Shown: positions 1 to 8,721 of the stretch, piece by piece
How positions within the stretch are numbered: position 1 is the first letter of the stretch
Layout: every line of letters begins with the position of its first letter
Source of the DNA: Pigmentiphaga sp. NML080357
GTDB taxonomy: Bacteria; Pseudomonadota; Gammaproteobacteria; Burkholderiales; Burkholderiaceae_B
Length of the DNA stretch: 64,000 nucleotides
Assembly: GCF_002188465.1 (NCBI RefSeq)
Contig: NZ_NINW01000049.1
Span: forward strand, 496,001 to 560,000
Reading direction: 5' to 3'
Translations under genes and position numbers: made by a program
The notes under the pieces: model-generated
What the model saw: the letters and a program-made list of their open reading frames with translations, nothing else
What the model was told of the DNA's origin: nothing
Databases searched by the model: none

Positions 1-773
1 ACCGCGACCTTGCCCGCGACCATCACGTCGGTGGCGCGCTTGATGCCGTCCACCAGCGACTCGCGGCAGCCGTACAGGTTGTCGAACTTGGACTTGGTGA
101 CCGAGTCGTTGACGTTGATGGCGGCAAAGGCCAGTTCACCCTTCTTGGACATCTGGTAGAGGCGATGCACGCCGGTCGTGGTTTCCTCGGTCACGCCCTT
201 GATCTGGGCGAGGCGGGTGGAGTACCACTGCGGATCGCGCTTGAGCGTGGCGCGGATCGAGTCGAACAGCGCGACTTCCTCTTCGCTGCCGGGCTTGGAC
301 AGCACCGAGGGATCCTGCTCGGCCTTGGTGCCCAGGTGCAGCAGCAGCGTGGCGTCGCCGCCGTCGTCCAGGATCATGTTGGCGTGGGCGCCGGCCGGCC
401 ATTCGAAGATCTGGTGGGTGTATTCCCAGTAGTCGGCCAGCGACTCGCCCTTGATCGCGAACACCGGCGTGCCCGAGGCGGCGATGGCCGCGGCGGCGTG
501 GTCCTGGGTCGAGAAGATGTTGCACGAGGCCCAGCGCACGTCGGCGCCGAGCGCCTTGAGCGTCTCGATCAGCACCGCGGTCTGGATGGTCATGTGCAGG
601 CTGCCGGCAATGCGGGCGCCCTTGAGCGGCTGGGAGGCGGCGAACTCCTCGCGGATCGCCATCAGCCCGGGCATTTCGGTCTCGGCAATGCTGATCTCGC
701 GGCGGCCCCAGTCGGCCAGCGCGATGTCGGCGATGCGGTAGTCGGTGGTCTTGGCGTTGGGTACAGCGTTCAT
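1..773 (-). CDS. ahcY: Adenosylhomocysteinase (S-adenosylhomocysteine hydrolase), C-terminal part outside window
   Basis: Hydrolyses S-adenosylhomocysteine to adenosine and homocysteine in the activated methyl cycle; cytosolic. Reading leftwards from the ATG at 773, about 257 codons are visible and the frame stays open to position 1, so roughly the N-terminal half of a protein usually near 470 residues is present. Family signatures are clear: [14 protein letters not shown] near the N-terminus, [19 protein letters not shown], the substrate-site segment [14 protein letters not shown], and later [16 protein letters not shown] and [13 protein letters not shown]. The gene sits behind an SAH riboswitch (855-962), which fits its role in clearing SAH. 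metK, the SAM-forming enzyme of the same cycle, lies on the same strand 10 kb away. Confidence 0.97.
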   Translation of the reverse strand, partial: MNAVPNAKTTDYRIADIALADWGRREISIAETEMPGLMAIREEFAASQPLKGARIAGSLHMTIQTAVLIETLKALGADVRWASCNIFSTQDHAAAAIAASGTPVFAIKGESLADYWEYTHQIFEWPAGAHANMILDDGGDATLLLHLGTKAEQDPSVLSKPGSEEEVALFDSIRATLKRDPQWYSTRLAQIKGVTEETTTGVHRLYQMSKKGELAFAAINVNDSVTKSKFDNLYGCRESLVDGIKRATDVMVAGKVA

Positions 774-854
774 GGGGACTCCAAAGTGCTTGCCCTCTGA
801 CGCCGCGGCGTGAACCGGGAAGGCTCGCCGCGTGGCCTGCAGAGGGCAGGTTCA

Positions 855-962
855 GGGGCGAGCGCCGTTGCCGGGACCGGCGCCATGGCTGGCCTGCCGA
901 TCGGAAACCTGAGCCTGGCGGCCAGGCACGGGGTGCCGGTCGTCGCAACGCTCCTCAGGTGC
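855..962 (-). promoter_or_regulatory. SAH riboswitch in the ahcY leader
   Basis: On the minus strand the leader reads CCTGAGGAGCGTTGCGACG, then a GC hairpin, then CCAGGCTCAGG, closing the P1 stem (CCTGAG/CTCAGG). After a linker of about 30 nt comes GGCAACGGCGCTC, which can pair back with GAGCGTTGC to form the pseudoknot. This matches the SAH riboswitch consensus (GAGGAGCGCUGC ... CCAGGCUCGG ... GCAACGGCGCUC) in order and spacing. The family activates SAH-recycling genes when SAH accumulates; the placement about 80 nt before the ahcY ATG fits that. Confidence 0.9.
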
Positions 963-1011
963 CTGGCATTGTAGCCGGTTCCCGCTGGCGACGGACAATG
1001 TGGGGATCGTC

Positions 1012-2058
1012 TTATGTTGCCCCTTGCGGATACCAGTCCAGATCGGCCTTCTCCCTTCTCGGATCGGCTGGCACCTGCAATTCCAGCAGCCGATAAGCGA
1101 TGGCGGACCAGCTGTGCTCGAGCGCATGCTGGCGAATGTCGGTGCCAGACAGCTCCAGCGCGCCCATGCAGGCCGCGCGCAGGTCGTCGTGCAGGACGCC
1201 GGTGCGGCCTTCGCTCACGACCGCCATCGGCGCTTCGCAGCGGTAGGCGGCCACGGGCGTGCCGCAGGCGATCGCTTCCAGCATGACCAGGCCGAAGGTG
1301 TCGGTCTGGCTGGGAAAGACGAAAACGTCGGCGCCGGCGTAGTAGCGCGCCAGTTCGCCATGCGCCTTCATGCCGAGGAACACCGCCTGCGGAAACTTGC
1401 GCCGCAGCCTGGCCTCGTCGGGACCGCCGCCCACCACCACCTTGGTGCCGGGCAGGTCGAGGGACAGGAAGGCGTCGAGGTTTTTTTCCTTGGCCAGGCG
1501 GCCCACGCTCAGGAAGATGGGACCGGGATAGGGCAGGGCGTCGCCGGCCTCGGGGCGGAACCGCTCGGTATCCACCCCGCGCGCCCAGATATGCAGGTTG
1601 CGCAGGCCGCGCGCGGCCAGGGTGTCGCGCACCGTGGGGGTGGGCACGAGGACCCGCTGCGAAGGCCGGTGGAACCAGCGCATGAAGCGCCACGTCCAGG
1701 AGGCCGGTATGCCGAGCCGGGCCCGCAGATAGTCCGGGAACATCGTGTGGAAGGAGGTGGTGTAGCGCCAGCCCCGTTGCCGCGCCAGCCGGCGCGCCGC
1801 CAGGCCCAGCGGTCCCTCGGTGGCGATGTGCAGGGTATCGGGTTCGCGGCCGGCGAGCGTGCGCAGCAGGTGGCGGCGCGGCTCCACGCACAGGCGCACG
1901 TCGGGTTCGGTGGGGGTGGGAATGGTGCGGCTGCCGACCGGGCTGACGACGATGAGCTCGTGGCCCCAGGAGGTCAGCGTTTTCTGCATGTACGTCCAGG
2001 TGTGGACGACGCCGTTGATTTGCGGATGCCAGGCATCCGTGACGAGGACGATGCGCAT
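1012..2058 (-). CDS. GT4-family glycosyltransferase (alpha-mannosyltransferase-like)
   Basis: A 348-residue GT-B glycosyltransferase that would move a sugar from an activated donor to a lipid or glycan acceptor. The N-terminal Rossmann domain opens with MRIVLVTDAWHPQINGVVHT, typical of family 4 enzymes. The C-terminal domain carries FLSVGRLAKEKNLDAFL and the donor-site segment SQTDTFGLVMLEAIACGTPV. In the usual E-x7-E motif the first Glu is Asp here and the second Glu is kept. Family members of this length often act on mannosyl or glucosyl lipids, but donor and acceptor cannot be read from the sequence. It is a single gene between ahcY and DUF1289, with no other polysaccharide genes nearby. 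Confidence 0.85.
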   Translation of the reverse strand: MRIVLVTDAWHPQINGVVHTWTYMQKTLTSWGHELIVVSPVGSRTIPTPTEPDVRLCVEPRRHLLRTLAGREPDTLHIATEGPLGLAARRLARQRGWRYTTSFHTMFPDYLRARLGIPASWTWRFMRWFHRPSQRVLVPTPTVRDTLAARGLRNLHIWARGVDTERFRPEAGDALPYPGPIFLSVGRLAKEKNLDAFLSLDLPGTKVVVGGGPDEARLRRKFPQAVFLGMKAHGELARYYAGADVFVFPSQTDTFGLVMLEAIACGTPVAAYRCEAPMAVVSEGRTGVLHDDLRAACMGALELSGTDIRQHALEHSWSAIAYRLLELQVPADPRREKADLDWYPQGAT

Positions 2059-2162
2059 GGGCCTGGAGGAGTCGGTGCGATGGCGCTATTTAGCCTGCCG
2101 CATGTGACAGGCCGAAGACTGTCATGACGCGGCCGGGGCCGCGACTCATGCGTTTTCCACCA

Positions 2163-2381
2163 TCAGCCCTTGCGCCGCGGATATCCCTGCGCCCGGATGC
2201 GCTGCCATACCGCCTGCTTTTCCTCGTCGCTCAGCATGACCCAGTTGGCCACTTCCATGGCCGTGCGGCCGCACCCGCGGCAGATGTCGTCGAACAGGGT
2301 GGAACATACCGCCACGCAAGGCGAGTCGGCGGTGGAGGAGGCGCGAGGAGGGGAGTCGGGAACAGGGGGCTTGGCGGTCAT
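2163..2381 (-). CDS. DUF1289 domain small cysteine-rich protein
   Basis: A 72-residue protein whose core SPCVAVCSTLFDDICRGCGR is the DUF1289 signature: four cysteines in a CxxxC...CxxC pattern followed by T-x-x-E-x-x-x-W, here TAMEVANW. It probably binds a metal or Fe-S cluster; the function of the family is not established. I start at the ATG at 2381 because it directly precedes the conserved part. The ribosome binding site there is weak. It stands alone, divergent from the aldo/keto reductase at 2544. Confidence 0.8.
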   Translation of the reverse strand: MTAKPPVPDSPPRASSTADSPCVAVCSTLFDDICRGCGRTAMEVANWVMLSDEEKQAVWQRIRAQGYPRRKG

Positions 2382-2543
2382 ATAGGGGGGAGTGTAGCGC
2401 CATCCGCCCGTACCTTTCGGACGTCCTCTTCGACTTTCCAGGCGCTGCTTGCGGCATATCCTTAATCCCGCCGATTGGTTCCAGGAACCGCCAAGCTGAT
2501 CTAGCATAGGCAGTTCCTTCCATTCCGTGCTACTGCCCCTACC

Positions 2544-3548
2544 ATGACGCTGGCCACCACCCGCCTCGGCCGTACCGGCCTGACCGTAAGCCGCCTCGCG
2601 CTCGGCACCATGACTTTCGGCCTGCAGACCGAAGAACCGGTCGCGCACCAGATTCTCGACAAGGCCGCCGAGGGCGGCATCAATTTCCTCGACACGGCCG
2701 ACGTCTATCCGCTGGGAGGCGGGCTGGAGACGGCCGGCGCGACCGAGGAGATCCTCGGCCGCTGGCTGCGCGCCGCGCCCGGCAGGCGCGCCGGTTTCAT
2801 CGTGGCCACCAAGGCGTTCGGGAGAATGGGGCCGCATCCCTGGGACCAGGGCTCGTCGCGCAAGCACCTGCTGGATGCGATCGACGCCTCGCTCAAGCGC
2901 CTGCAGACCGACTATGTCGATCTCTACCAGCTTCACGGCGACGACGCGAGCACGCCGCTCGACGAGACCCTGGAGGCGCTGAATACGATCGTGCGGTCCG
3001 GACGCGCCCGGTACGTCGGTGTCTCCAATTTCCTTGCGTACCGGCTGGCCCGGGCGCTCGGGCGGGCCGAGCTACGCGGATTGACCACCTTCGTCTCGGT
3101 GCAGCCGCGCTACAGCCTGCTGTTCCGCGAGATCGAGCGCGAGCTGCTGCCGCTGGCGCAGGAAGAGGGCCTGGGCGTGATTCCATACAACCCGCTGGCC
3201 GGCGGCCTCTTGACCGGCAAGCATCGCCGCGGTGCGCCCACCGAAGGCACCCGCTTCACGCTGGGCAATGCGGCCGAGCGCTACCAGGAGCGCTACTGGG
3301 CCGACCGGTATTTCGATACGGTGGACCAGTTGCAGGCGTTGGCGCAGGAGGCCGGTGTGTCGCTGACGACGCTGTCCGTCGCCTGGGTGCTCGCCAATCC
3401 GGCCGTCACCGCGCCGCTGCTGGGGGCCAGCCGGCCCGAGCAATTGACCGACACGCTGGCGGCCGCCGACTACGCGCTCGACGCCGGGTTGAAGCAGCGG
3501 CTCGACGACCTGACGCACGTCTATCGCTGGGGCGATTCGGTGCGTTGA
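2544..3548 (+). CDS. Aldo/keto reductase
   Basis: A 334-residue NADPH-dependent oxidoreductase with the AKR (beta/alpha)8 barrel. The catalytic tetrad is visible: Asp and Tyr in LDTADVYPLGG, Lys in VATKAFG and His in YQLHGDD. The cofactor-binding tail VAWVLANPAVTAPLLGASRPEQL is also typical. Length and the opening TRLGRTGLTVSRLALGTMTFG resemble the YajO/YghZ-like branch, which reduces small aldehydes or handles sugar-derived carbonyls. The substrate is unknown. It is convergent with the amidohydrolase at 3564 with a 15-bp gap. Confidence 0.9.
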   Translation: MTLATTRLGRTGLTVSRLALGTMTFGLQTEEPVAHQILDKAAEGGINFLDTADVYPLGGGLETAGATEEILGRWLRAAPGRRAGFIVATKAFGRMGPHPWDQGSSRKHLLDAIDASLKRLQTDYVDLYQLHGDDASTPLDETLEALNTIVRSGRARYVGVSNFLAYRLARALGRAELRGLTTFVSVQPRYSLLFREIERELLPLAQEEGLGVIPYNPLAGGLLTGKHRRGAPTEGTRFTLGNAAERYQERYWADRYFDTVDQLQALAQEAGVSLTTLSVAWVLANPAVTAPLLGASRPEQLTDTLAAADYALDAGLKQRLDDLTHVYRWGDSVR

Positions 3549-3563
3549 TCGCAGGCGCCCGCT

Positions 3564-4376
3564 TCAGGAGAAATAAAAGCGCAGCGCGTTGCCGCCGAAT
3601 ATCCGCCGGCGGTCGGCCGCATCCGGGATCGTTTCCTCGAGCCAGGCGATCGCGGCCTCGTAGGTCATGGTCGATTCCGCGCCCACGAAGGGGCAGTCGC
3701 TGGCCCACATGAGCCGGTCCACGCCCACCTCCCGGTACAGCGCCTGCGCGCATGCGCGGGCGTTGGCGCCAAGGCGGTAGGCGCCCGACAGTTTCACCCA
3801 CGTGCGGCCCTTGCGGACCGACTGCAGCATGGCCCGGAAACCTTCGCTTTCCGTTCCCGCGACGGGATCGGGGCGGCCGATGTGGTCGATGACGATCTTC
3901 ACGCCCGACTGTTCGAGCGCGGGCAGCACCGCCGGGAGGCGCGGCCCTTCGATGTGCACGTGCGCGTGCCAGTCGAGGTCAACCAGGCGGCGCAGGAATT
4001 TGCGGTAGTCCCACGATTGCAGGTCGGGCAGCCGTTCCGATCCGATGAAGGGCAGCCGCACGCCGCGTATGCCGGCGGCGTGCATGTCGTCCAGCACGAC
4101 CTTCTCCACGGCCGGGGCCGTGATGACGGTGCCGCGCAAGCGCGGCGACTTGCGCAGCGACTCGATGACGTAGTCGTTGTAGTCGCCCCATGGACTGGCG
4201 GCGGCAATGACCGCGTAGTGCACCCCATTCCCGTCCATGGTGGCCAGCAGCTGCTCCACGGTGAAGCTGTAGTCGGGGCTGTGCCGCGGATTGGGAACGA
4301 GCGGCATGTCGCGCTTGAAGACATGGACGTGGGCATCGACCAGCACCGCGTCGGCCGGGGAGGTGGCAAAGGTCAC
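3564..4376 (-). CDS. Amidohydrolase-2 family metal-dependent hydrolase
   Basis: 270 residues with the TIM-barrel amidohydrolase-2 fold used by lactonases and decarboxylases such as 2-pyrone-4,6-dicarboxylate lactonase. The N-terminal metal motif is VDAHVHVF. Further signatures are HVHIEGPRLP, IVIDHIGRPDP and the C-terminal RLMWASDCPFVGAES, which contains the conserved Asp. It lies 12 bp after the Bug gene that starts at 5396, in one minus-strand unit LysR-Bug-amidohydrolase. That fits hydrolysis of the acid or lactone captured by the Bug protein. It is paralogous in design to the amidohydrolase at 7586 across the LysR gene. The exact substrate is not deducible. Confidence 0.87.
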   Translation of the reverse strand: MTFATSPADAVLVDAHVHVFKRDMPLVPNPRHSPDYSFTVEQLLATMDGNGVHYAVIAAASPWGDYNDYVIESLRKSPRLRGTVITAPAVEKVVLDDMHAAGIRGVRLPFIGSERLPDLQSWDYRKFLRRLVDLDWHAHVHIEGPRLPAVLPALEQSGVKIVIDHIGRPDPVAGTESEGFRAMLQSVRKGRTWVKLSGAYRLGANARACAQALYREVGVDRLMWASDCPFVGAESTMTYEAAIAWLEETIPDAADRRRIFGGNALRFYFS

Positions 4377-4388
4377 GAAAGGCTCCTG

Positions 4389-5396
4389 CTAGTTCTGCTG
4401 AGTGGGGAGGCCTGCCTTGCGGATGACGTCCGCCCATTTGGCGATGTCGCGCTTGAACACGGCGGCCAGCTCCTCGCGGCTGCTGCCCTTGGCCTGTGTG
4501 CCGAGCTCTTCCAGGCGCTGCTGGATGGCCGGTTCGCGCAGGACGTCGTTCAAGGCCGCGTTCAGGCGGGCCAGGCGCCGGGGCGGCGTGCCGGCGGGCG
4601 CGAACACGGCGTTCCAACCCGTGACTTCGTAGCGGGGCACGCCGCTTTCGGCGACCGTGGGCGCGTCGGGAAGCCAGCTCGAGCGGCTTTTGCCGGTGGC
4701 TGCGATCACCCTGGCCTGCCCGGAAGAGATCGCGCCTTTGAGCGCGGCATAGGATTCGAACATGACGTCGATGTCGCCGCGCAGCAGCGCCGTCAGTACC
4801 TCCGGGGTGCTCTTGAACGGCACGACCATGGCGTTGATGCCAGCCATGGACTTGAAGAGTTCGGCCGACAGGTTCTGCGTGCTGCCCGGATTGATGGTGC
4901 CAAGCACCAACTGGCGTTTCTTGCCCTCGGCGAGCAGGTCGGGCAGGGAGCGCAGCTTGCCCTTGGCGTTGGCCAGCAGGACGAGATCGAAATAGGCGAC
5001 GGTGGAGATAGGCTCGAAATCGGCGACGGGATCGTACGGCAGCTTGAATAGGGTCTTGCTGATCGCCGTGCCGTTGGCGAAGACCGCCAGCGTGTAGCCA
5101 TCGCGCGGCGCGGCCAGTACGGCGTTGGCGGCCACGACGCCGCCCGCCCCGGGCTTGTTCTCGACGATGACCTGCTGCCCCAGCCGTTCCGAGAGCCGTT
5201 GCGTGACCAGGCGCAGCGAGATGTCGGCCAGCCCGCCCACGCCGAACGGCACGACCACCCGGATGGGCTGGTCGGGATAGTTGTCTTCCCGGGCATGGAC
5301 AGGGCCGGTCGCGGGGAGCGACAGTGCGGCGGCGAATGCCAGGCGCTGTCGCCACCGGCCGGTAGCCAGGCGCTGCAGGGCGGCGCGTTGGAACAT
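4389..5396 (-). CDS. Bug (TctC) family tripartite tricarboxylate transporter substrate-binding protein
   Basis: A 335-residue periplasmic solute-binding protein of the Bug family, which binds carboxylates or other small anions. It starts with a basic and hydrophobic signal peptide ending near VHAREDNYP. The mature part shows DQPIRVVVPFGVGG, the NKPGAGG ligand-loop motif and the PTVAESGVP segment near the C-terminus. The start at 5396 is chosen over upstream ATGs because GAGGAGA stands just before it and the signal peptide begins there. No TctA/TctB membrane subunits are in the window, so it is an orphan binding protein. It is probably cotranscribed with the amidohydrolase downstream and sits after the LysR gene. 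Confidence 0.93.
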   Translation of the reverse strand: MFQRAALQRLATGRWRQRLAFAAALSLPATGPVHAREDNYPDQPIRVVVPFGVGGLADISLRLVTQRLSERLGQQVIVENKPGAGGVVAANAVLAAPRDGYTLAVFANGTAISKTLFKLPYDPVADFEPISTVAYFDLVLLANAKGKLRSLPDLLAEGKKRQLVLGTINPGSTQNLSAELFKSMAGINAMVVPFKSTPEVLTALLRGDIDVMFESYAALKGAISSGQARVIAATGKSRSSWLPDAPTVAESGVPRYEVTGWNAVFAPAGTPPRRLARLNAALNDVLREPAIQQRLEELGTQAKGSSREELAAVFKRDIAKWADVIRKAGLPTQQN

Positions 5397-5510
5397 GGTG
5401 GTCTCCTCGTGCGCGGCCCGGATCCGAGGCGAGGCATTGCGGGAGGGCCGTCGATGCGCAGCCAGTCTATGCACGAGGCGTATCGCCGACAAATGAATTG
5501 TTTGGCGGAT

Positions 5511-6425
5511 TTATTCGCGCCGTTCATCGATGGCCGCGAGCCTTTGGCGGATTTCGCCGACCAGCAGGTCGCGCATGGCCTGGGCGGCCGGGGCCAGCGT
5601 GGCGCCGTGGCGGGTGACGACCGCCAGGTGGCGGGCCACCCGGGGGCCCGCCAGCCGGCGTACCGCCACTCCCGGCGCCTTGATGGCCGAAAGCGCGGGC
5701 ACGATCGTGAGCCCCAGCCCGTTGGCGACGAAGTCCAGCGCGACCGCCGTATGCTGCGCCTCGTACGCCCAGCGGAACTGCAGGCGGCGATCGCCCAGCG
5801 CGTCGTCGATGGTGGCCGCGTTGCCGGCGGGCAGGCTGATGCGGATCAGCGGCTCGCCGCGCAATCGTTCCCAGTCCACCTCTTTGGCCCGCGCCAGGCG
5901 GTGGCGTGGCGGGCACACCAGCGCGAAGGGCTCCTCGGCGAAGACCTCCATGTCCAGGCCGAAGCGGTTCGAACTGGCGAGCGATACGCCGAAGGCCGCG
6001 GCGCCGTTGTGGACGTGCTCGGCGATTTCGCCGATGGAATCGTCCAGCACCCGCACCGCGATGTCCGGGTACTGCGCCGCAAAGCGTTGCAGCGCAGTCG
6101 AAAGCTGCGTGACCGCCAGGGTCGGCAGGCAGCCGAACACCAGCCAGCGCGGGGCGGTCTTGGCATGTTGCCGCACGGTATCGTAGGACAGCTCCAGTTC
6201 CTGCATGGCCTTGCGCACCCGCGGCAGCAGAGCGCGGCCGGCGTCGGTCAGCGTGATGGCGCGCGTGGTGCGAGTCAGCAGTTTCATGCCCAGGCCGTCT
6301 TCCAGCTTGCGCAACCGGTGGCTGATCGCGGTCTGGGAAAGATTCAGGTGGGCGGCGGCGGGCAGGAAGCCGCCTTGCTCGACGATGCAGAGAAATGCCT
6401 GCATGCCGAGGAAATCGATTTGCAT
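5511..6425 (-). CDS. LysR-family transcriptional regulator
   Basis: 304 residues. The N-terminal winged helix covers about residues 5-65 with the LysR pattern FLPAAAHLNLSQTAISHRLRKLEDGLG, and a periplasmic-binding-like effector domain follows. It is divergent from the Bug-amidohydrolase-Bug-decarboxylase unit starting at 6587 and upstream of the Bug-amidohydrolase pair on its own strand. LysR proteins usually control the divergent neighbour and their own gene in response to a pathway metabolite, so both flanking units are likely targets. The 161-bp gap to 6587 should contain its binding sites. Confidence 0.9.
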   Translation of the reverse strand: MQIDFLGMQAFLCIVEQGGFLPAAAHLNLSQTAISHRLRKLEDGLGMKLLTRTTRAITLTDAGRALLPRVRKAMQELELSYDTVRQHAKTAPRWLVFGCLPTLAVTQLSTALQRFAAQYPDIAVRVLDDSIGEIAEHVHNGAAAFGVSLASSNRFGLDMEVFAEEPFALVCPPRHRLARAKEVDWERLRGEPLIRISLPAGNAATIDDALGDRRLQFRWAYEAQHTAVALDFVANGLGLTIVPALSAIKAPGVAVRRLAGPRVARHLAVVTRHGATLAPAAQAMRDLLVGEIRQRLAAIDERRE

Positions 6426-6517
6426 GGTCGCCTCGCCAGGTAAAACCGGACAGCCGACATCATCATCACTGGCCCGCCTACATGCAAGGAATTCATGGAC
6501 GGGTGCAAAACAATCAT

Positions 6518-6546
6518 TTGAGGCAACATTCGCGCGCCTCTAAGCT
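6518..6546 (+). promoter_or_regulatory. Possible sigma-70 promoter of the 6587 Bug operon
   Basis: TTGAGG (6518-6523) and TAAGCT (6541-6546) are spaced by exactly 17 bp in the LysR/Bug divergent gap, about 40 bp before the Bug start codon. The -10 element is imperfect, as expected for an activator-dependent promoter. This is a motif match only. Confidence 0.35.
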
Positions 6547-6586
6547 CACCGTCCCGCAAGCATGTGTGCGTGGAGGGCGATACACG

Positions 6587-7576
6587 ATGCTGTTTCAATT
6601 CGCTGCCCGGGTGTTGCGGCTGCGTGCCGTGCCGGGCATGGCGGCCGGGCTCCTGCTGGCCGCGTCGGCCGCCGCCGCCGGCTATCCGGCCAAGCCGATC
6701 ACGATGGTGTTGCCGTTCCCGGCCGGCGGGTCGGTGGATGCGGTGGCGCGCATGCTGGCGGCGCAGCTCGGCAAGCGGTTGCAGACCCAGGTGGTGGTGG
6801 AGAACGTGCCGGGGGCGGGCGGCGTAATTTCCACCCAGCGCGTCGCGCGCGCCGCGCCCGACGGGTACACGCTGTTGTTCACCACGCCGAACCACACCAT
6901 CAACCCGGCGATCATGAACCGCCTGGCCTTCGATACGGAAAAGGACTTCGCTCCCGTCGGCCTGGTGGCGCAGATTCCCGAGCTGCTGGTGGCGAGCGGC
7001 AACCAGCCGTTCGACGATTTCAAGGGGTTCGTCGACTATGCCCGCAATCATCCCGGCAAGCTGACCTACGGGTCGGCGGGCAATGGCACGCTGCCTCACG
7101 TCACGATGGAGCTGTTGCTGCTCAAGCTGGGTATAGCCGTCGTGCACGTGCCATACAAGGGCGCGGCGCCCGCGCTCAACGACCTGCTGGGCGGCCAGAT
7201 CGCGGTCAAGATGGATACCGTCACCACTTCCCAGCCGCATTTCGCCAGCGGGCGGATCAAGCCGCTGGCCATCGCCAGCGCATCGCGCTCTAAGTTGCTG
7301 CCCGACGTGCCGACCATCGCCGAGTCGGGCGTGCCGGGCTATGAAGGGATCCTGTGGCTGGGCGTGCTGGCGCCCGCGGGAACGCCGCCCGCGACGATCG
7401 ACGTGCTGCACCGGACGATCGCTGCAATCGGCCGGGACCCGGCGTGGACGGCCCAGTTGCAGGCCGCCGGCGTGGAGCCCAGGACCAATACGCCCGAAGC
7501 CTTCGCCAGGATGATCGCAGGTGAGATCGCGCAATGGAAAGACGTGGTGCGGCGCGCCCGCATCACAGCCAACTGA
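6587..7576 (+). CDS. Bug (TctC) family substrate-binding protein
   Basis: 329 residues with a signal peptide (hydrophobic stretch AAGLLLAASAAAAG) and mature N-terminus YPAKPITMVLPFPAGG. ENVPGAGG, PDGYTLLF, HVPYKGAAPALNDLLGG and PTIAESGVPGYEG are family landmarks. The start is the ATG at 6587, where the signal peptide begins; longer upstream frames have no such feature. First gene of a plus-strand unit with an amidohydrolase 9 bp downstream, mirroring the Bug + amidohydrolase pair on the other side of the LysR gene. Likely binds a mono- or dicarboxylate in the periplasm; ligand unknown. Confidence 0.93.
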   Translation: MLFQFAARVLRLRAVPGMAAGLLLAASAAAAGYPAKPITMVLPFPAGGSVDAVARMLAAQLGKRLQTQVVVENVPGAGGVISTQRVARAAPDGYTLLFTTPNHTINPAIMNRLAFDTEKDFAPVGLVAQIPELLVASGNQPFDDFKGFVDYARNHPGKLTYGSAGNGTLPHVTMELLLLKLGIAVVHVPYKGAAPALNDLLGGQIAVKMDTVTTSQPHFASGRIKPLAIASASRSKLLPDVPTIAESGVPGYEGILWLGVLAPAGTPPATIDVLHRTIAAIGRDPAWTAQLQAAGVEPRTNTPEAFARMIAGEIAQWKDVVRRARITAN

Positions 7577-7585
7577 TCGACGTCC

Positions 7586-8491
7586 ATGTCCGACTCCGCG
7601 CTGCCGCCCCTGACTCCGCCGCCCGATCCCCATCCGCGCAAGCCCCGCCTGGCCGCGCCGGCGGGCGCCATCGATTGCCACGTGCACCTGTTCGGTCCCG
7701 CCACCCGTTACCCGTTCCATCCCGGCAGCAAGTACCGTTCGGCGGATGCGCTGCCTGAAACCAACATCGCTTTGCAGGATACGCTGGGGCTGAGCGGGGC
7801 CGTCGTGGTCAGCGGCGCCGGCTATGGGCAGAACGCCGACCACCTGGCCGATGTTCTGGCGCGCTTTCCGCATCGTTTCCGGGGCGTCGCGTTGCTGCCC
7901 GACGATGTCGATCGCGCGAAGGTGGCCGAGCTCGACGCGCTCGGCGTACGCGGCGCCCGGTTCGTCAGCCATGGGCATCGCGGGGCGCTGCCCAGGCTCT
8001 CGTCGCCGCGCATTCCGGAATTGGTGGCCGAGTTCGGCTGGCACGTGCAGTTCTATCCGCACGGCACCGACCTGCTCGAGCATGCCGAAGCGCTGCTTCG
8101 GCTGCCCAATCGCATCGTGCTGGATCATTTCGCCTGCATCCCCGCGGCCGGCGGCGTGGACCAGCCGGCTTTCCGGCGCTTGCTGGAGTTGCTCGACACC
8201 GGCCGGGTCTGGGTGAAGATCTCCGGCTCCATGCGCTGCACGCCCGGCGATTATCCCTATGCCGAGGTCACGCCCATGGCTCGTGCCCTGGTGCGCCATG
8301 CTCCCGACCGGCTGCTGTGGGGCAGCGACTGGCCGCATACCAACATGCAAGGCAGGCGCATGCCCAACGACGGCGATCTGTTCGACCTGCTGGATGATTG
8401 GGTGGAAGACCGGGCCGTGCTCGAACGCATCCTCGTGCACAACCCGCGCGAGATCTATGGCGTGTTCGGCAAGGAGACGGAACAGGCCTAG
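7586..8491 (+). CDS. Amidohydrolase-2 family metal-dependent hydrolase
   Basis: 301 residues of the amidohydrolase-2 family. The metal-binding motif AIDCHVHLFGP is near residue 31. NRIVLDHFACIP and the C-terminal RLLWGSDWPHTNMQ follow, with Asp as the conserved metal/catalytic residue. Compared with the 3564 protein it has an N-terminal extension rich in proline. The family includes 4-sulfomuconolactone and 2-pyrone-4,6-dicarboxylate lactonases and decarboxylating enzymes. The decarboxylase-like gene at 9733 in the same unit favours breakdown of an aromatic-derived or lactone dicarboxylate. That assignment is an inference from context. Confidence 0.87.
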   Translation: MSDSALPPLTPPPDPHPRKPRLAAPAGAIDCHVHLFGPATRYPFHPGSKYRSADALPETNIALQDTLGLSGAVVVSGAGYGQNADHLADVLARFPHRFRGVALLPDDVDRAKVAELDALGVRGARFVSHGHRGALPRLSSPRIPELVAEFGWHVQFYPHGTDLLEHAEALLRLPNRIVLDHFACIPAAGGVDQPAFRRLLELLDTGRVWVKISGSMRCTPGDYPYAEVTPMARALVRHAPDRLLWGSDWPHTNMQGRRMPNDGDLFDLLDDWVEDRAVLERILVHNPREIYGVFGKETEQA

Positions 8492-8721
8492 CGGTGTTCG
8501 CTCGCGGTCCAGGTAGTCCCCGCGCACCTGGTCCGTTGTTTGCTTGGGGAAGGGTGCGGGATTTTCGTTCGTGTCGGCATGCCGTTTGCACCTTTTCGGG
8601 ATGCCGGGCTGCCCACCGAGTCGCACGACGCGCCAAGGTAGGGCGGTTTTTTTGAATCGTTCTGTCTCAAAAAAGAGATCGGGCTGCTTTCTTCAATATC
8701 TGTTTTCGACTCGAGGTCGCC

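Noticed and set aside
1000-2127. Long plus-strand frames opposite the glycosyltransferase, and similar frames opposite most genes
   Set aside because: These are GC-driven shadow frames with Arg/Ala/Gly-rich composition, without motifs; the other strand carries well-conserved families.
8492-8721. Possible small gene or terminator between the amidohydrolase and the 8722 Bug gene
   Set aside because: There is a run of seven T at about 8647 but no stable stem before it, and no frame with a ribosome binding site. I see nothing I can name.
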